Counted from the stretch's first letter, positions 1-5,496 are shown. The stretch is DNA of 5,496 bases from Chitinophagaceae bacterium (GCA_017989935.1 JAGNOY010000163.1:1-5496), one strand, 5' to 3'. The notes: generated by a model from the letters alone, not told the origin. Program-made: numbers and translations.

Positions 1-2
1 AT

Positions 3-1208
3 GTAAAGCCTTTGAATTACTTTACTTCGAACGAATGTGATCAACGTGTACCAGTATTTTATACTGCAAGCACGAATTCTCAAGGAGAAAGAAAAAATGT
101 AATGTTGTTTATTTTAGAAAGCTTTTCTTATGCCTATCTTGATCCAACCAATAAGCAGAAGCCTTCAACACCTTTTTTTGATTCGTTGATTACTCACAGT
201 ACTTTGTATACAAAGGCATTTGCTAATAATATTACATCAGCACAAGGACTTTGCAGTATGCTATCTGGCTTGCCTTCCTTAATCAATCAACCATTTTTTG
301 GATCTGCTTATGCGAATCATCAAGTAGATGCTATTGCCATTCAGTTAGGTAAATTAGGTTATAGTACACATTTTGCGATGGGCGCCAATGAAGATCATTT
401 TGGTTTTAAGAAAGGAACAAAGTTATTAGGGATACAACACTACTATAATGGCGAAGAATTTCCTACGAATCAACATGATGGTACTTGGGGTATTTTTGAT
501 GAGCCTTTTCTACAGCATTATGCAGCGTTGAATCAACAATTTAAACAACCATTTTTTAGTACCTTATTTACCATTTCATCTCATTATCCTTTTAAAGTAC
601 CAGATTCTTTACAAGGGAAATTTCCAACGGTTCATCATACCCAAAATGAACAAGCTATTTCTTATGTAGATTATTCGTTTAGAAAGTACTTTGAACGAAT
701 TCAAAAAGAGCCTTGGTTTCAGCATACAATTTTTATTTTTACTGGAGATCATGTATCGAAGGAGAATGAATTTGAGCAATTCAATTTTTATTCTTACTAC
801 CATATTCCAATTTTTATTTTTGATCCGCAAAATCCTGAAGGGCGCACAGAGAACAAGCTTGTTCAACATACGGATTTGCCAGCTACGATTGCTGATTTGA
901 GTGAAATGAATTTGCCTGTATTAAGTTTTGGTCATTCGTTTTATGATACAACATCTTATCGGTATACGGTAAATCGGTATGCAGAGAATATTATTCAATT
1001 GATAGATGAAAATTATTTAATTCAGTATGATGTAAATCAACATAAAATGCTTCAAGCCTATACACATCATGAAAATGATTCATTACTTATTGTGAAGCAA
1101 GCCAACATACTTGATCAAATCAAGAAAAAGCAAATACCGATTTTACAAGCTTACTTGCAGCAATATTTTAATCGTTTGTATGAGAATAAGCTTAGTACAA
1201 GAAGGTAA
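3..1208 (+). CDS. LTA synthase family sulfatase-type phosphotransferase, C-terminal part (5' end outside window)
   Basis: The reading frame is open from base 3 with no stop, so the gene begins left of the window; the TTG at base 12 is internal and is used here only for numbering (398 residues). The visible part is the extracytoplasmic alkaline-phosphatase/sulfatase-fold domain of the LtaS family. Metal and catalytic motifs appear in the family order: a FILES segment with E36, an N-x-T-S-A-Q-G segment with T75/S76 at the nucleophile position, SHYPF with H191, and TGDH with D246 and H247. Whole LtaS-family enzymes are about 600-650 residues with five N-terminal membrane helices, which would lie off the left edge. 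In Firmicutes the family moves glycerol phosphate from phosphatidylglycerol onto lipoteichoic acid. A Gram-negative member more likely moves a phospholipid headgroup (phosphoglycerol or phosphoethanolamine) onto a periplasmic glycan or lipid; the substrate cannot be read from sequence. The stop is TAA at 1206-1208. Confidence 0.88.
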   Translation, partial: VKPLNYFTSNECDQRVPVFYTASTNSQGERKNVMLFILESFSYAYLDPTNKQKPSTPFFDSLITHSTLYTKAFANNITSAQGLCSMLSGLPSLINQPFFGSAYANHQVDAIAIQLGKLGYSTHFAMGANEDHFGFKKGTKLLGIQHYYNGEEFPTNQHDGTWGIFDEPFLQHYAALNQQFKQPFFSTLFTISSHYPFKVPDSLQGKFPTVHHTQNEQAISYVDYSFRKYFERIQKEPWFQHTIFIFTGDHVSKENEFEQFNFYSYYHIPIFIFDPQNPEGRTENKLVQHTDLPATIADLSEMNLPVLSFGHSFYDTTSYRYTVNRYAENIIQLIDENYLIQYDVNQHKMLQAYTHHENDSLLIVKQANILDQIKKKQIPILQAYLQQYFNRLYENKLSTRR

Positions 1209-1245
1209 ACGAGTATATTTTTTATAGTAGAAACATTGCTGTATT

Positions 1246-1322
1246 GCGGCAAGGATAGTAGCGAAAAGCCCGGAGGCTGAGGAACGAAGGCGAGGACTTG
1301 CAGCGGATAGCCTGTGGGCCGC
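1246..1322. repeat. G+C-rich structured intergenic element with paired AGGA...AGCG...AGCC motifs
   Basis: This 77-base block is about 64% G+C by hand count (49 of 77), in sharp contrast with its A+T-rich surroundings. It is bounded by a perfect 5-base inverted repeat, GCGGC (1246-1250) and GCCGC (1318-1322). Inside are two imperfect direct copies of one motif: AGGA-N4-AGCG-N3-AGCC (1252-1270) and AGGA-N5-AGCG-N3-AGCC (1293-1312). Immediately after the first copy, AGCC-CGGA-GGCT (1267-1278) can close a small hairpin. From memory, blocks with this wording occur between genes in many Bacteroidota genomes, so it is called a dispersed structured repeat, possibly a transcribed RNA. Orientation and function are unknown. 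Minus-strand reading frames across it have no protein-like features. Confidence 0.6.
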
Positions 1323-1424
1323 CCTAAAAAATGCATTCATCAAACCCTGAAGACATTCAGTTGTAAAATTTTTAAGAATAAAACTCATTTCACTTATCTT
1401 CGCTCACCAAATTTGAATGTTTAG

Positions 1425-2903
1425 ATGAATAAAATACTTATTGCGAATCGTGGAGAAATTGCCTTACGTGTAATGCGTTCTGCCAAAGAGATGGGCATAA
1501 AAACTGTTGCTGTGTATAGCACTGTAGATGCAAACATGCCTTTCGTAAAATTTGCAGATGAGGCTTATTGTATTGGAGAAGCACCATCATCGCAATCTTA
1601 TTTAAAGGCAGATAAAATTATTGAAGTCGCTTTGGCTTGCAAGGCGGAAGGTATACATCCTGGATATGGATTTTTAAGTGAGAATGCGGCTTTTAGCGAA
1701 GCTTGTAGAAATTCAGGTATTGCTTTCATTGGTCCATCTGCCTTTTCAATAGAAACCATGGGAAGTAAAATTGCAGCTAAACAATCGGCCAAGAAATTTA
1801 ATGTGCCGATGGTTCCTGGAACAGATACTCCTTTAAAAGATTTGGCCGAAGCAAAGGTCATTGCTGCCGAAACAGGCTTTCCGCTCTTAATCAAAGCAAG
1901 TGCAGGTGGTGGTGGAAAAGGGATGCGTATTGTACATAAGATGGAGGAATTAGAGGAACAATTACAAACGGCGAAAAGCGAAGCTCTGAATTCATTTAAT
2001 GATGATAGTGTATTTATTGAAAAATATGTAGGCTCACCTAAGCATATCGAAATTCAGGTGTTAGGCGATATGCATGGAAATTATGTGTATGTGTTTGAAA
2101 GAGAATGTTCGGTGCAACGACGTCATCAAAAACTTATAGAAGAAGCCCCATCATCTTGCTTGACGCCAGCTATTAGAAAGGCTATGGGAGAGAGTGCAGT
2201 GAATGTGGCTAAATCGTGCGGCTACTATGGTGCTGGTACGGTAGAATTTTTGGTGGACGATGACTTGAATTTTTATTTCTTAGAAATGAATACGAGGTTG
2301 CAAGTAGAGCATTGTGTATCTGAAATGATTAGTGGCTTAGATTTAGTGAAAGAACAAATTAAAGTAGCGCGTGGTGAAAGTTTGACTTTTACGCAAGATG
2401 ATCTGAAAATTAATGGTCATGCCATAGAACTTCGTTTATGTGCCGAAGATCCTTTGAATAATTTCATGCCAGATACAGGCACCTTAGATGTATATATTCG
2501 TCCACAAGGGCCAGGCATTCGTATTGATGATGGGTATGAGCAAGGATCAGAGATTCCTATTTATTATGATCCGATGATTGGTAAATTAATTGCATGGGGT
2601 AAGGATAGGACAGAAGCTATTGAACGTTTGAGTAAGGCGATAGCTGAGTTTCGAATTAATGGCATCGAAACAACCTTGCCTTTTGGTAAATGGGCTTTAC
2701 AGCAACCCGCTTTTGTTGATGGGAAGTACGATACACATTTTATTGAAAAGTATTTCAAGGTTGAGTATTTATCAGATACCACAAAGGATGAAGCTGAAAT
2801 GGCATCCATGTTTGCCTTGCATATTTATAAGGCGCTGACTAAGCCTTTACAAGCGCTTCCAACATTAAGTGCTAATTGGAAAAGAAGGAATCAGTATAGG
2901 TAA
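1425..2903 (+). CDS. Biotin carboxylase subunit of an acyl-CoA (acetyl-/propionyl-type) carboxylase
   Basis: ATP-grasp enzyme that carboxylates the biotin of a carrier protein using ATP and bicarbonate, the first half-reaction of acetyl-, propionyl- or methylcrotonyl-CoA carboxylases; cytoplasmic. It has 492 residues against about 449 in E. coli AccC. The N-terminal domain opens with ILIANRGEIALR and contains IHPGYGFLSEN. The ATP-grasp domain shows K157, glycine loop GGGGKG (161-166), HIEIQVLGD, the CSVQRRHQK segment ending in K236, and EMNTR with E287, N289 and R291; R337 lies in ELRLCAEDP. All match catalytic positions of AccC. The C-terminal domain has IPIYYDPMIGKLIAWGKDR and a roughly 40-residue extension ending in WKRRNQYR. 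That extension and the EQGSEIPIYYDP and DTHFIEKYF wording fit the acyl-CoA carboxylase type of Bacteroidota better than fatty-acid AccC; substrate specificity is inferred. Oddity: VEHCVSE replaces the usual VEHPVTE (C297 for Pro). No biotin carrier or carboxyltransferase gene is adjacent. ATG at 1425 begins at the conserved family N-terminus. Confidence 0.95.
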   Translation: MNKILIANRGEIALRVMRSAKEMGIKTVAVYSTVDANMPFVKFADEAYCIGEAPSSQSYLKADKIIEVALACKAEGIHPGYGFLSENAAFSEACRNSGIAFIGPSAFSIETMGSKIAAKQSAKKFNVPMVPGTDTPLKDLAEAKVIAAETGFPLLIKASAGGGGKGMRIVHKMEELEEQLQTAKSEALNSFNDDSVFIEKYVGSPKHIEIQVLGDMHGNYVYVFERECSVQRRHQKLIEEAPSSCLTPAIRKAMGESAVNVAKSCGYYGAGTVEFLVDDDLNFYFLEMNTRLQVEHCVSEMISGLDLVKEQIKVARGESLTFTQDDLKINGHAIELRLCAEDPLNNFMPDTGTLDVYIRPQGPGIRIDDGYEQGSEIPIYYDPMIGKLIAWGKDRTEAIERLSKAIAEFRINGIETTLPFGKWALQQPAFVDGKYDTHFIEKYFKVEYLSDTTKDEAEMASMFALHIYKALTKPLQALPTLSANWKRRNQYR

Positions 2904-2908
2904 AATGT

Positions 2909-2991
2909 ACTAAGATTTGGAGGCATAGTCAAAGTAAGCTGTATAAATTTCAATAATTTTATCTATATATTAGAAATTTATTTATCTTAGT
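2909..2991. repeat. Nested A+T-rich inverted repeats between biotin carboxylase and lipoprotein genes
   Basis: An outer 8-base perfect inverted repeat, ACTAAGAT (2909-2916) and ATCTTAGT (2984-2991), encloses an inner 9-base perfect one, ATAAATTTC (2943-2951) and GAAATTTAT (2973-2981), with a 21-base loop. It lies directly after the biotin carboxylase stop and 18 bases before the lipoprotein ATG. It has no G+C-rich stem or T run typical of an intrinsic terminator. It could be an operator, a weak mRNA structure, or chance in very A+T-rich DNA. Confidence 0.25.
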
Positions 2992-3009
2992 GGCTTGATT
3001 CAACAGATT

Positions 3010-3453
3010 ATGATCAAAAATATTGTTTTCAGTTCACTGATGTTTTCCCTTATTGTGTTGGCGTTTACTTCTTGCCGAAAATATGAGGAAGGTCCAAATA
3101 TTAGCTTTCGCACTAAGACTGCTCGTGTTACAAACGATTGGCGAGTAGAAAGTGCCGAAGTAAATGGCATCGAAGCTTCTTCAGATCCTTATTGGGCTAA
3201 GCAAAAACACCAATTTTATAGCAATAAAAAATATATTCAAACAATTATCGACCCAGTGACCTTAGAAGCAAGAACTATTAATGGAACTTGGTTGTTGTAT
3301 GATAATGATAGAAAAATTGCGATTACCACCAAGGATGCAGTAACCAATAAGGATAGTACAGTAGATTGGAATATCCTTAAATTATTTAATAAACAATTTT
3401 GGGTTAGAAAAACAGACAACACGGTAGAATTGCATTTCGTTCCTTTTAATTAA
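3010..3453 (+). CDS. Small lipoprotein with lipocalin-like C-terminal domain
   Basis: 147 residues from ATG 3010. The frame stays open to a TTG at 2995, but ATG gives a proper type II signal peptide: basic start MIKN, hydrophobic stretch about residues 5-19, and lipobox FTSC with C22 as the lipidation site. The mature part begins CRKYEEGPN and continues with a short beta-rich domain of about 115 residues. It contains a W near the start of the domain (W44 in NDWRVESAEVNG), GTWLLYDNDRKIAI (92-105) and a final strand ILKLFNKQFWVR (122-133). An EGPxISxRxK...R...W...NG opening followed by a GxW strand is the pattern of small lipocalin-like lipoproteins common in Bacteroidota; assignment to a named Pfam family is uncertain. 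The residue after Cys is Arg, not Asp, and acidic residues follow at +5 and +6, compatible with the outer membrane or cell surface (inference). Ligand and function are unknown. Only 14 bases separate its stop from the next gene, suggesting co-transcription. Confidence 0.8.
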   Translation: MIKNIVFSSLMFSLIVLAFTSCRKYEEGPNISFRTKTARVTNDWRVESAEVNGIEASSDPYWAKQKHQFYSNKKYIQTIIDPVTLEARTINGTWLLYDNDRKIAITTKDAVTNKDSTVDWNILKLFNKQFWVRKTDNTVELHFVPFN

Positions 3454-3467
3454 TCGACTGTTTCGTT

Positions 3468-3938
3468 TTGAGAAAGGCTATTCATTCATTTATTGAGTTT
3501 TTTTATTTCGATTTTCTTAAGTTTATTCCTTTAACCACTTTTAAGTATTTAGCTTGTGGCGGAACAACTGCCTTCACGGATATCTTAATTTATTTTCTTT
3601 CTTACAATTTTGTTTTTCATCAACAACCTCTTCATGTAATGAATTTGGTTATTGCACCGCATATCGCTGCATTTATTGTTTCTTTTGCTATCAGTTTTCC
3701 GATGGGATTTACCCTAAGCAAGTTTGTAGTATTTTCTCATTCCGAATTAAGGGGTAGGGTACAATTGTTTAGATATGGTTTGACTGTTTTAAGTTGTATT
3801 GGACTAAATTATTTATTTCTCAAATTATTTGTAGAAGGATTCGGATGGTATGCAACACCTTCAAAAGTGCTAACTACAGGACTTGTAGCGGTATATAGTT
3901 ATTTTACTCAACAGTATTTTTCTTTTAAGGTGAAATAA
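3468..3938 (+). CDS. GtrA-like four-helix membrane protein, TTG start
   Basis: 156 residues, the usual length for the GtrA family (PF04138). Four hydrophobic segments are visible at about 27-50, 60-83, 99-124 and 131-149. The FKYLACGGTTAFTDILIYF opening of helix 1, the FTLSKFVVF end of helix 2 and the C-terminal TQQYFSFK match the family's usual wording (F/Y-x-x-x-G...D, then F-x-x-x-K/R-x-x-V/x-F at the second and fourth helix ends). GtrA proteins are inner-membrane proteins linked to moving polyprenyl-phosphate-linked sugars across the membrane for surface glycan modification; no glycosyltransferase partner lies in this window. The start is TTG at 3468: an in-frame TAA at 3447-3449 limits the frame on the 5' side, and the first in-frame ATG (codon 58) would remove the whole first helix. 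No Shine-Dalgarno sequence is visible. The 14-base gap after the lipoprotein gene suggests one transcript. Confidence 0.85.
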   Translation: MRKAIHSFIEFFYFDFLKFIPLTTFKYLACGGTTAFTDILIYFLSYNFVFHQQPLHVMNLVIAPHIAAFIVSFAISFPMGFTLSKFVVFSHSELRGRVQLFRYGLTVLSCIGLNYLFLKLFVEGFGWYATPSKVLTTGLVAVYSYFTQQYFSFKVK

Positions 3939-4031
3939 GGCAGCATCGATATAGTAAATAGATGTAACGCAGCTTAATCATGACCTAAATCCGTTGCTCG
4001 TAATTCAGTATAAAATGGATAACTTATATCT
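3939..4031. other. Convergent intergenic gap
   Basis: These 93 bases lie between the stops of the GtrA gene (+) and nadR (-). A bidirectional terminator would be expected here, but I see no G+C-rich stem with a T run on either strand. The best pairing is a 4-base CATC/GATG near 3945-3964, which is not convincing. Confidence 0.5.
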
Positions 4032-5045
4032 TTATTCGTTGATTCTGAAATCTAATCTTGAATTTGCTTGAATTAATTGATTTATTTCTTGAACAGCCTT
4101 ATAAAATCTTTCGTTCCAACTACCTTGAATTTCTATAAATTGAATACCATGAGTTTGTAAAACATGTCGGTGAGATTGATCTAATAAATTCCTCTCTGAT
4201 TCACTTAATCTTGTTCCATCTTGTATGAATTCTACATCATTATTCAAATAAAGATAAATGTTGGCTCGATTAGACTTATAGATGTCATCACTTATTTCAA
4301 TATCTTTTTTGAACATAAATTGTCCGTATGATTTGGTGATGTGAATATCAGTATCAATCATAATTAATGGGCTATTGGCTAATACACTTTTATCTATTCT
4401 CTTGGCATGTTCTGTTGCAACAAGGTACAAATCTTGTACGTTGAAATCTTTAGAGTCTGGGATTAATTCTCTTCCTGCTTCTAAAACCAAGCTACAAGTA
4501 AAATGGTTGGCAAGTTGTTCGGCGAGCGTAGTTTTGCCAGTAGATTCTGTTCCCAACATTACTATCTTTATTGCAAATGAAGGCTTTACGCTTTCGGGTA
4601 AATAATGCCAATAGGTGAATAAATCTTCACGAATCAATGTAGCAGAAATAGGAAATAGTTGCTTAGACAAATCGAACGGAATGTGTTGAATTTGCATAAA
4701 CTTTGCGACAAGATTACCGTATTCCTCTGAAGTGATCAAGGCGTCATAATCAAGAAATTTACTTTTGAACAATGCTGCCCAAATTTTCGACACTTCTTCA
4801 GATGTTTCAGAGGTGTTTGGTAATTCGCTTTCTTTGTAGTTTAAAATTTGTATTTCAATTTGATTCTCTTGATCAAAGGTTTTTTCAAGCCAATTTTTTC
4901 TTTCTTCTGCTGGTAAATTTTCGTGATCGCTGGCACAAATTAGTACTGTGAGTTTGTTACATTGAGTCAAGGCAAATTCTATCATAGCTTGATGTCCTTG
5001 ATGAAAGGGTAAGAATTTGCCAAACACAAAAGCTTTATTTATCAT
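4032..5045 (-). CDS. nadR: NadR-type bifunctional NMN adenylyltransferase / ribosylnicotinamide kinase
   Basis: 337 residues, cytoplasmic NAD salvage enzyme. The N-terminal half (about 1-155) is a nucleotidyltransferase: GKFLPFHQGH at 9-18 is the GxFxPxHxGH signature (H15, H18), SEEYG lies at 106-110, and ISATLIR at 133-139 is the ISxTxIR signature. It transfers AMP from ATP to NMN to make NAD. The C-terminal half (about 158-325) is a P-loop kinase: Walker A GTESTGKTT at 165-173, E189 and R192 in EAGRE, DTD at 231-233 as Walker B, and DGTR at 276-279 in the lid. It phosphorylates ribosylnicotinamide. The E. coli protein (about 410 residues) has an additional N-terminal helix-turn-helix repressor domain. 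It is absent here: the adenylyltransferase motif starts at residue 9, so this is an enzyme only. ATG at 5045 is preceded by ACAGGAT, an AGGA too close to the start to be a good ribosome site. It converges with the GtrA gene across 93 bases. No pnuC transporter, a frequent partner, is seen. Confidence 0.93.
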   Translation of the reverse strand: MINKAFVFGKFLPFHQGHQAMIEFALTQCNKLTVLICASDHENLPAEERKNWLEKTFDQENQIEIQILNYKESELPNTSETSEEVSKIWAALFKSKFLDYDALITSEEYGNLVAKFMQIQHIPFDLSKQLFPISATLIREDLFTYWHYLPESVKPSFAIKIVMLGTESTGKTTLAEQLANHFTCSLVLEAGRELIPDSKDFNVQDLYLVATEHAKRIDKSVLANSPLIMIDTDIHITKSYGQFMFKKDIEISDDIYKSNRANIYLYLNNDVEFIQDGTRLSESERNLLDQSHRHVLQTHGIQFIEIQGSWNERFYKAVQEINQLIQANSRLDFRINE

Positions 5046-5238
5046 ATCCTGTATGATTGAATTTTATTCTAAAATTAATTAAGTTGCTTACATGTTGCAC
5101 AGTAAAATTAACTGATTATATGAGGATGTAAATGTTTAGTTTTTCTTATGATTATCCACGAAGCTACCATAAAACTAATAAACTCAGTTGTCATCTATCT
5201 AATACCAAAATATTGCAAAAAATCTTCATAGAATATAC

Positions 5239-5398
5239 GGCCTAAGATTCGAGGCAGCTAAAAATATTGAAATCGAAGCCAAATTTTTATCCGTTGTTTG
5301 AACACAAGCGAATGTTGCTATATGGCGAATGTCTTGATGTGTGAGTTTGGATAAAAGTGGTGTAGATGAAATTATTTTTATGCCAAGAATCTTCAGCC
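5239..5398. repeat. Long palindromic (cruciform/hairpin-forming) intergenic element
   Basis: The two ends are inverted copies of each other. Base 5239 onward pairs with base 5398 backward as follows: GGC with GCC (5239-5241/5396-5398), AAGATTC with GAATCTT (5244-5250/5387-5393), GGCA with TGCC (5253-5256/5381-5384) and TAAAAATA with TATTTTTA (5259-5266/5373-5380). That gives 22 pairs with two 2x2 mismatches and one 2-base bulge. Further in, TTTTATCC (5285-5292) pairs with GGATAAAA (5349-5356) at nearly symmetric distances, and CAAG (5305-5308) with CTTG (5333-5336). The apical part also holds a direct repeat GCGAATGT (5308-5315 and 5325-5332). The layered pairing implies one long imperfect hairpin of about 160 bases. 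From memory, similar hairpin elements recur between genes in Chitinophagales genomes; this was not verified. It could be a non-autonomous miniature element or a structured RNA. Confidence 0.75.
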
Positions 5399-5414
5399 TA
5401 GACTTTTTGCTCAA

Positions 5415-5434
5415 CTTTTGCGTCATGGCAAAAG
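5415..5434. repeat. Perfect 7-base inverted repeat beside the long palindrome
   Basis: CTTTTGC (5415-5421) and GCAAAAG (5428-5434) are exact inverted copies around the 6-base loop GTCATG. The hairpin starts 16 bases beyond the right arm of the long palindrome. Read on the minus strand it would come first and the palindrome would follow it, so it is probably part of the same unit. It has no following T run that would mark a strong terminator on the plus strand. Confidence 0.55.
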
Positions 5435-5496
5435 TGGAAAAACAAGAGGGGATCTTTACGGATAATCATAGTTATTCTTATTAAGCTCAATGGTAT

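Larger units (their letters stand above)
5046..5496. other. 451-base gene-poor region upstream of nadR
   Basis: No credible protein-coding gene is seen here on either strand. Bases 5046-5238 are A+T-rich and presumably include the nadR promoter, although no convincing -33/-7 pair of the Bacteroidota type (TTTG, TAnnTTTG) could be placed. Bases 5239-5434 hold two adjacent inverted-repeat structures, listed separately. A minus-strand frame of 66 codons at 5226-5426 runs through the palindrome and is best explained by it. The last 60 bases show one half of a spaced 11-base inverted repeat (5460-5470, partner 5147-5157) and nothing else recognisable. Confidence 0.6.

Noticed and set aside
12..14. 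TTG at 12 as the start of the first gene
   Set aside because: The frame is open to the window edge and the protein begins inside the expected linker before the catalytic domain, so the gene is truncated by the window.
1143..1388. Two overlapping minus-strand frames (81 and 61 codons) across the G+C-rich block
   Set aside because: They overlap the end of the LTA-synthase-type gene, have low-complexity translations with no domain, and owe their openness to the G+C-rich repeat.
1395..1402. TATCTTCG as a Bacteroidota -7 box (TAnnTTTG) for the biotin carboxylase gene
   Set aside because: It has one mismatch and no TTTG/TTG box at the proper distance; the only upstream TTG (1361-1363) is about 31 bases away.
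2904..2994. Intrinsic terminator after the biotin carboxylase gene
   Set aside because: The inverted repeats are A+T-rich with long loops and lack a T run after the stem.
2995..3009. TTG at 2995 as the lipoprotein start
   Set aside because: It would add five residues ahead of MIKN; the ATG at 3010 gives a normal basic N-terminus and signal peptide.
4375..4605. Plus-strand frame of 76 codons inside nadR
   Set aside because: It is antisense to the conserved Walker A and ribosylnicotinamide kinase region, so it is a shadow of nadR.
5050..5080. TAATTTTA-like -7 box upstream of nadR on the minus strand
   Set aside because: In such A+T-rich DNA near matches are frequent and no -33 element accompanies it.
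5226..5426. Minus-strand frame of 66 codons with faint resemblance to a PIN-domain end (D-x-x-H-I-A ... TTDKNL) or to a tyrosine recombinase box (DIRH)
   Set aside because: Its coding sequence spans both arms and the loop of the long palindrome, the motif spacing does not fit either family, and the surrounding frames are closed. Structure of the DNA explains it better than a decayed gene.

Overview
The window is A+T-rich chromosomal DNA that looks like Bacteroidota, most likely the Chitinophagales/Sphingobacteriales side. The assignment is an inference. It rests on the protein flavour (an acyl-CoA carboxylase-type biotin carboxylase, a NadR without a helix-turn-helix domain, a lipobox protein followed by a short lipocalin-like domain), on weak or absent Shine-Dalgarno sequences, and on two intergenic structured elements that resemble, from memory, repeats scattered through genomes of this phylum. 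No rRNA, tRNA, CRISPR array, transposase or phage gene is visible.

Layout. (1) Bases 3-1208, + strand: the C-terminal two thirds of an LTA-synthase-type sulfatase-fold phosphotransferase, cut by the left window edge. (2) Bases 1209-1424: a 216-base gap holding a compact G+C-rich structured element (1246-1322). (3) Bases 1425-2903, +: a complete biotin carboxylase subunit of an acyl-CoA carboxylase, with no carrier or carboxyltransferase gene beside it. (4) Bases 2904-3009: a very A+T-rich gap with nested inverted repeats. (5) Bases 3010-3453, +: a small lipoprotein; then 3468-3938, +: a GtrA-like four-helix membrane protein starting with TTG 14 bases later, probably co-transcribed. (6) Bases 3939-4031: a short convergent gap. 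(7) Bases 4032-5045, - strand: a bifunctional NadR-type NMN adenylyltransferase/ribosylnicotinamide kinase. (8) Bases 5046-5496: 451 bases without a credible gene, dominated by a long palindromic element (stem arms 5239-5266 and 5373-5398) with a second perfect hairpin next to it (5415-5434).

The genes do not form one pathway. Three concern the cell envelope (LTA-synthase-like enzyme, lipoprotein, GtrA), one CoA-ester carboxylation and one NAD salvage. The genes are ordinary. The most unusual content is in the two structured intergenic elements, which look like dispersed, non-coding, possibly mobile or RNA-encoding units and which generate misleading open reading frames on the minus strand.
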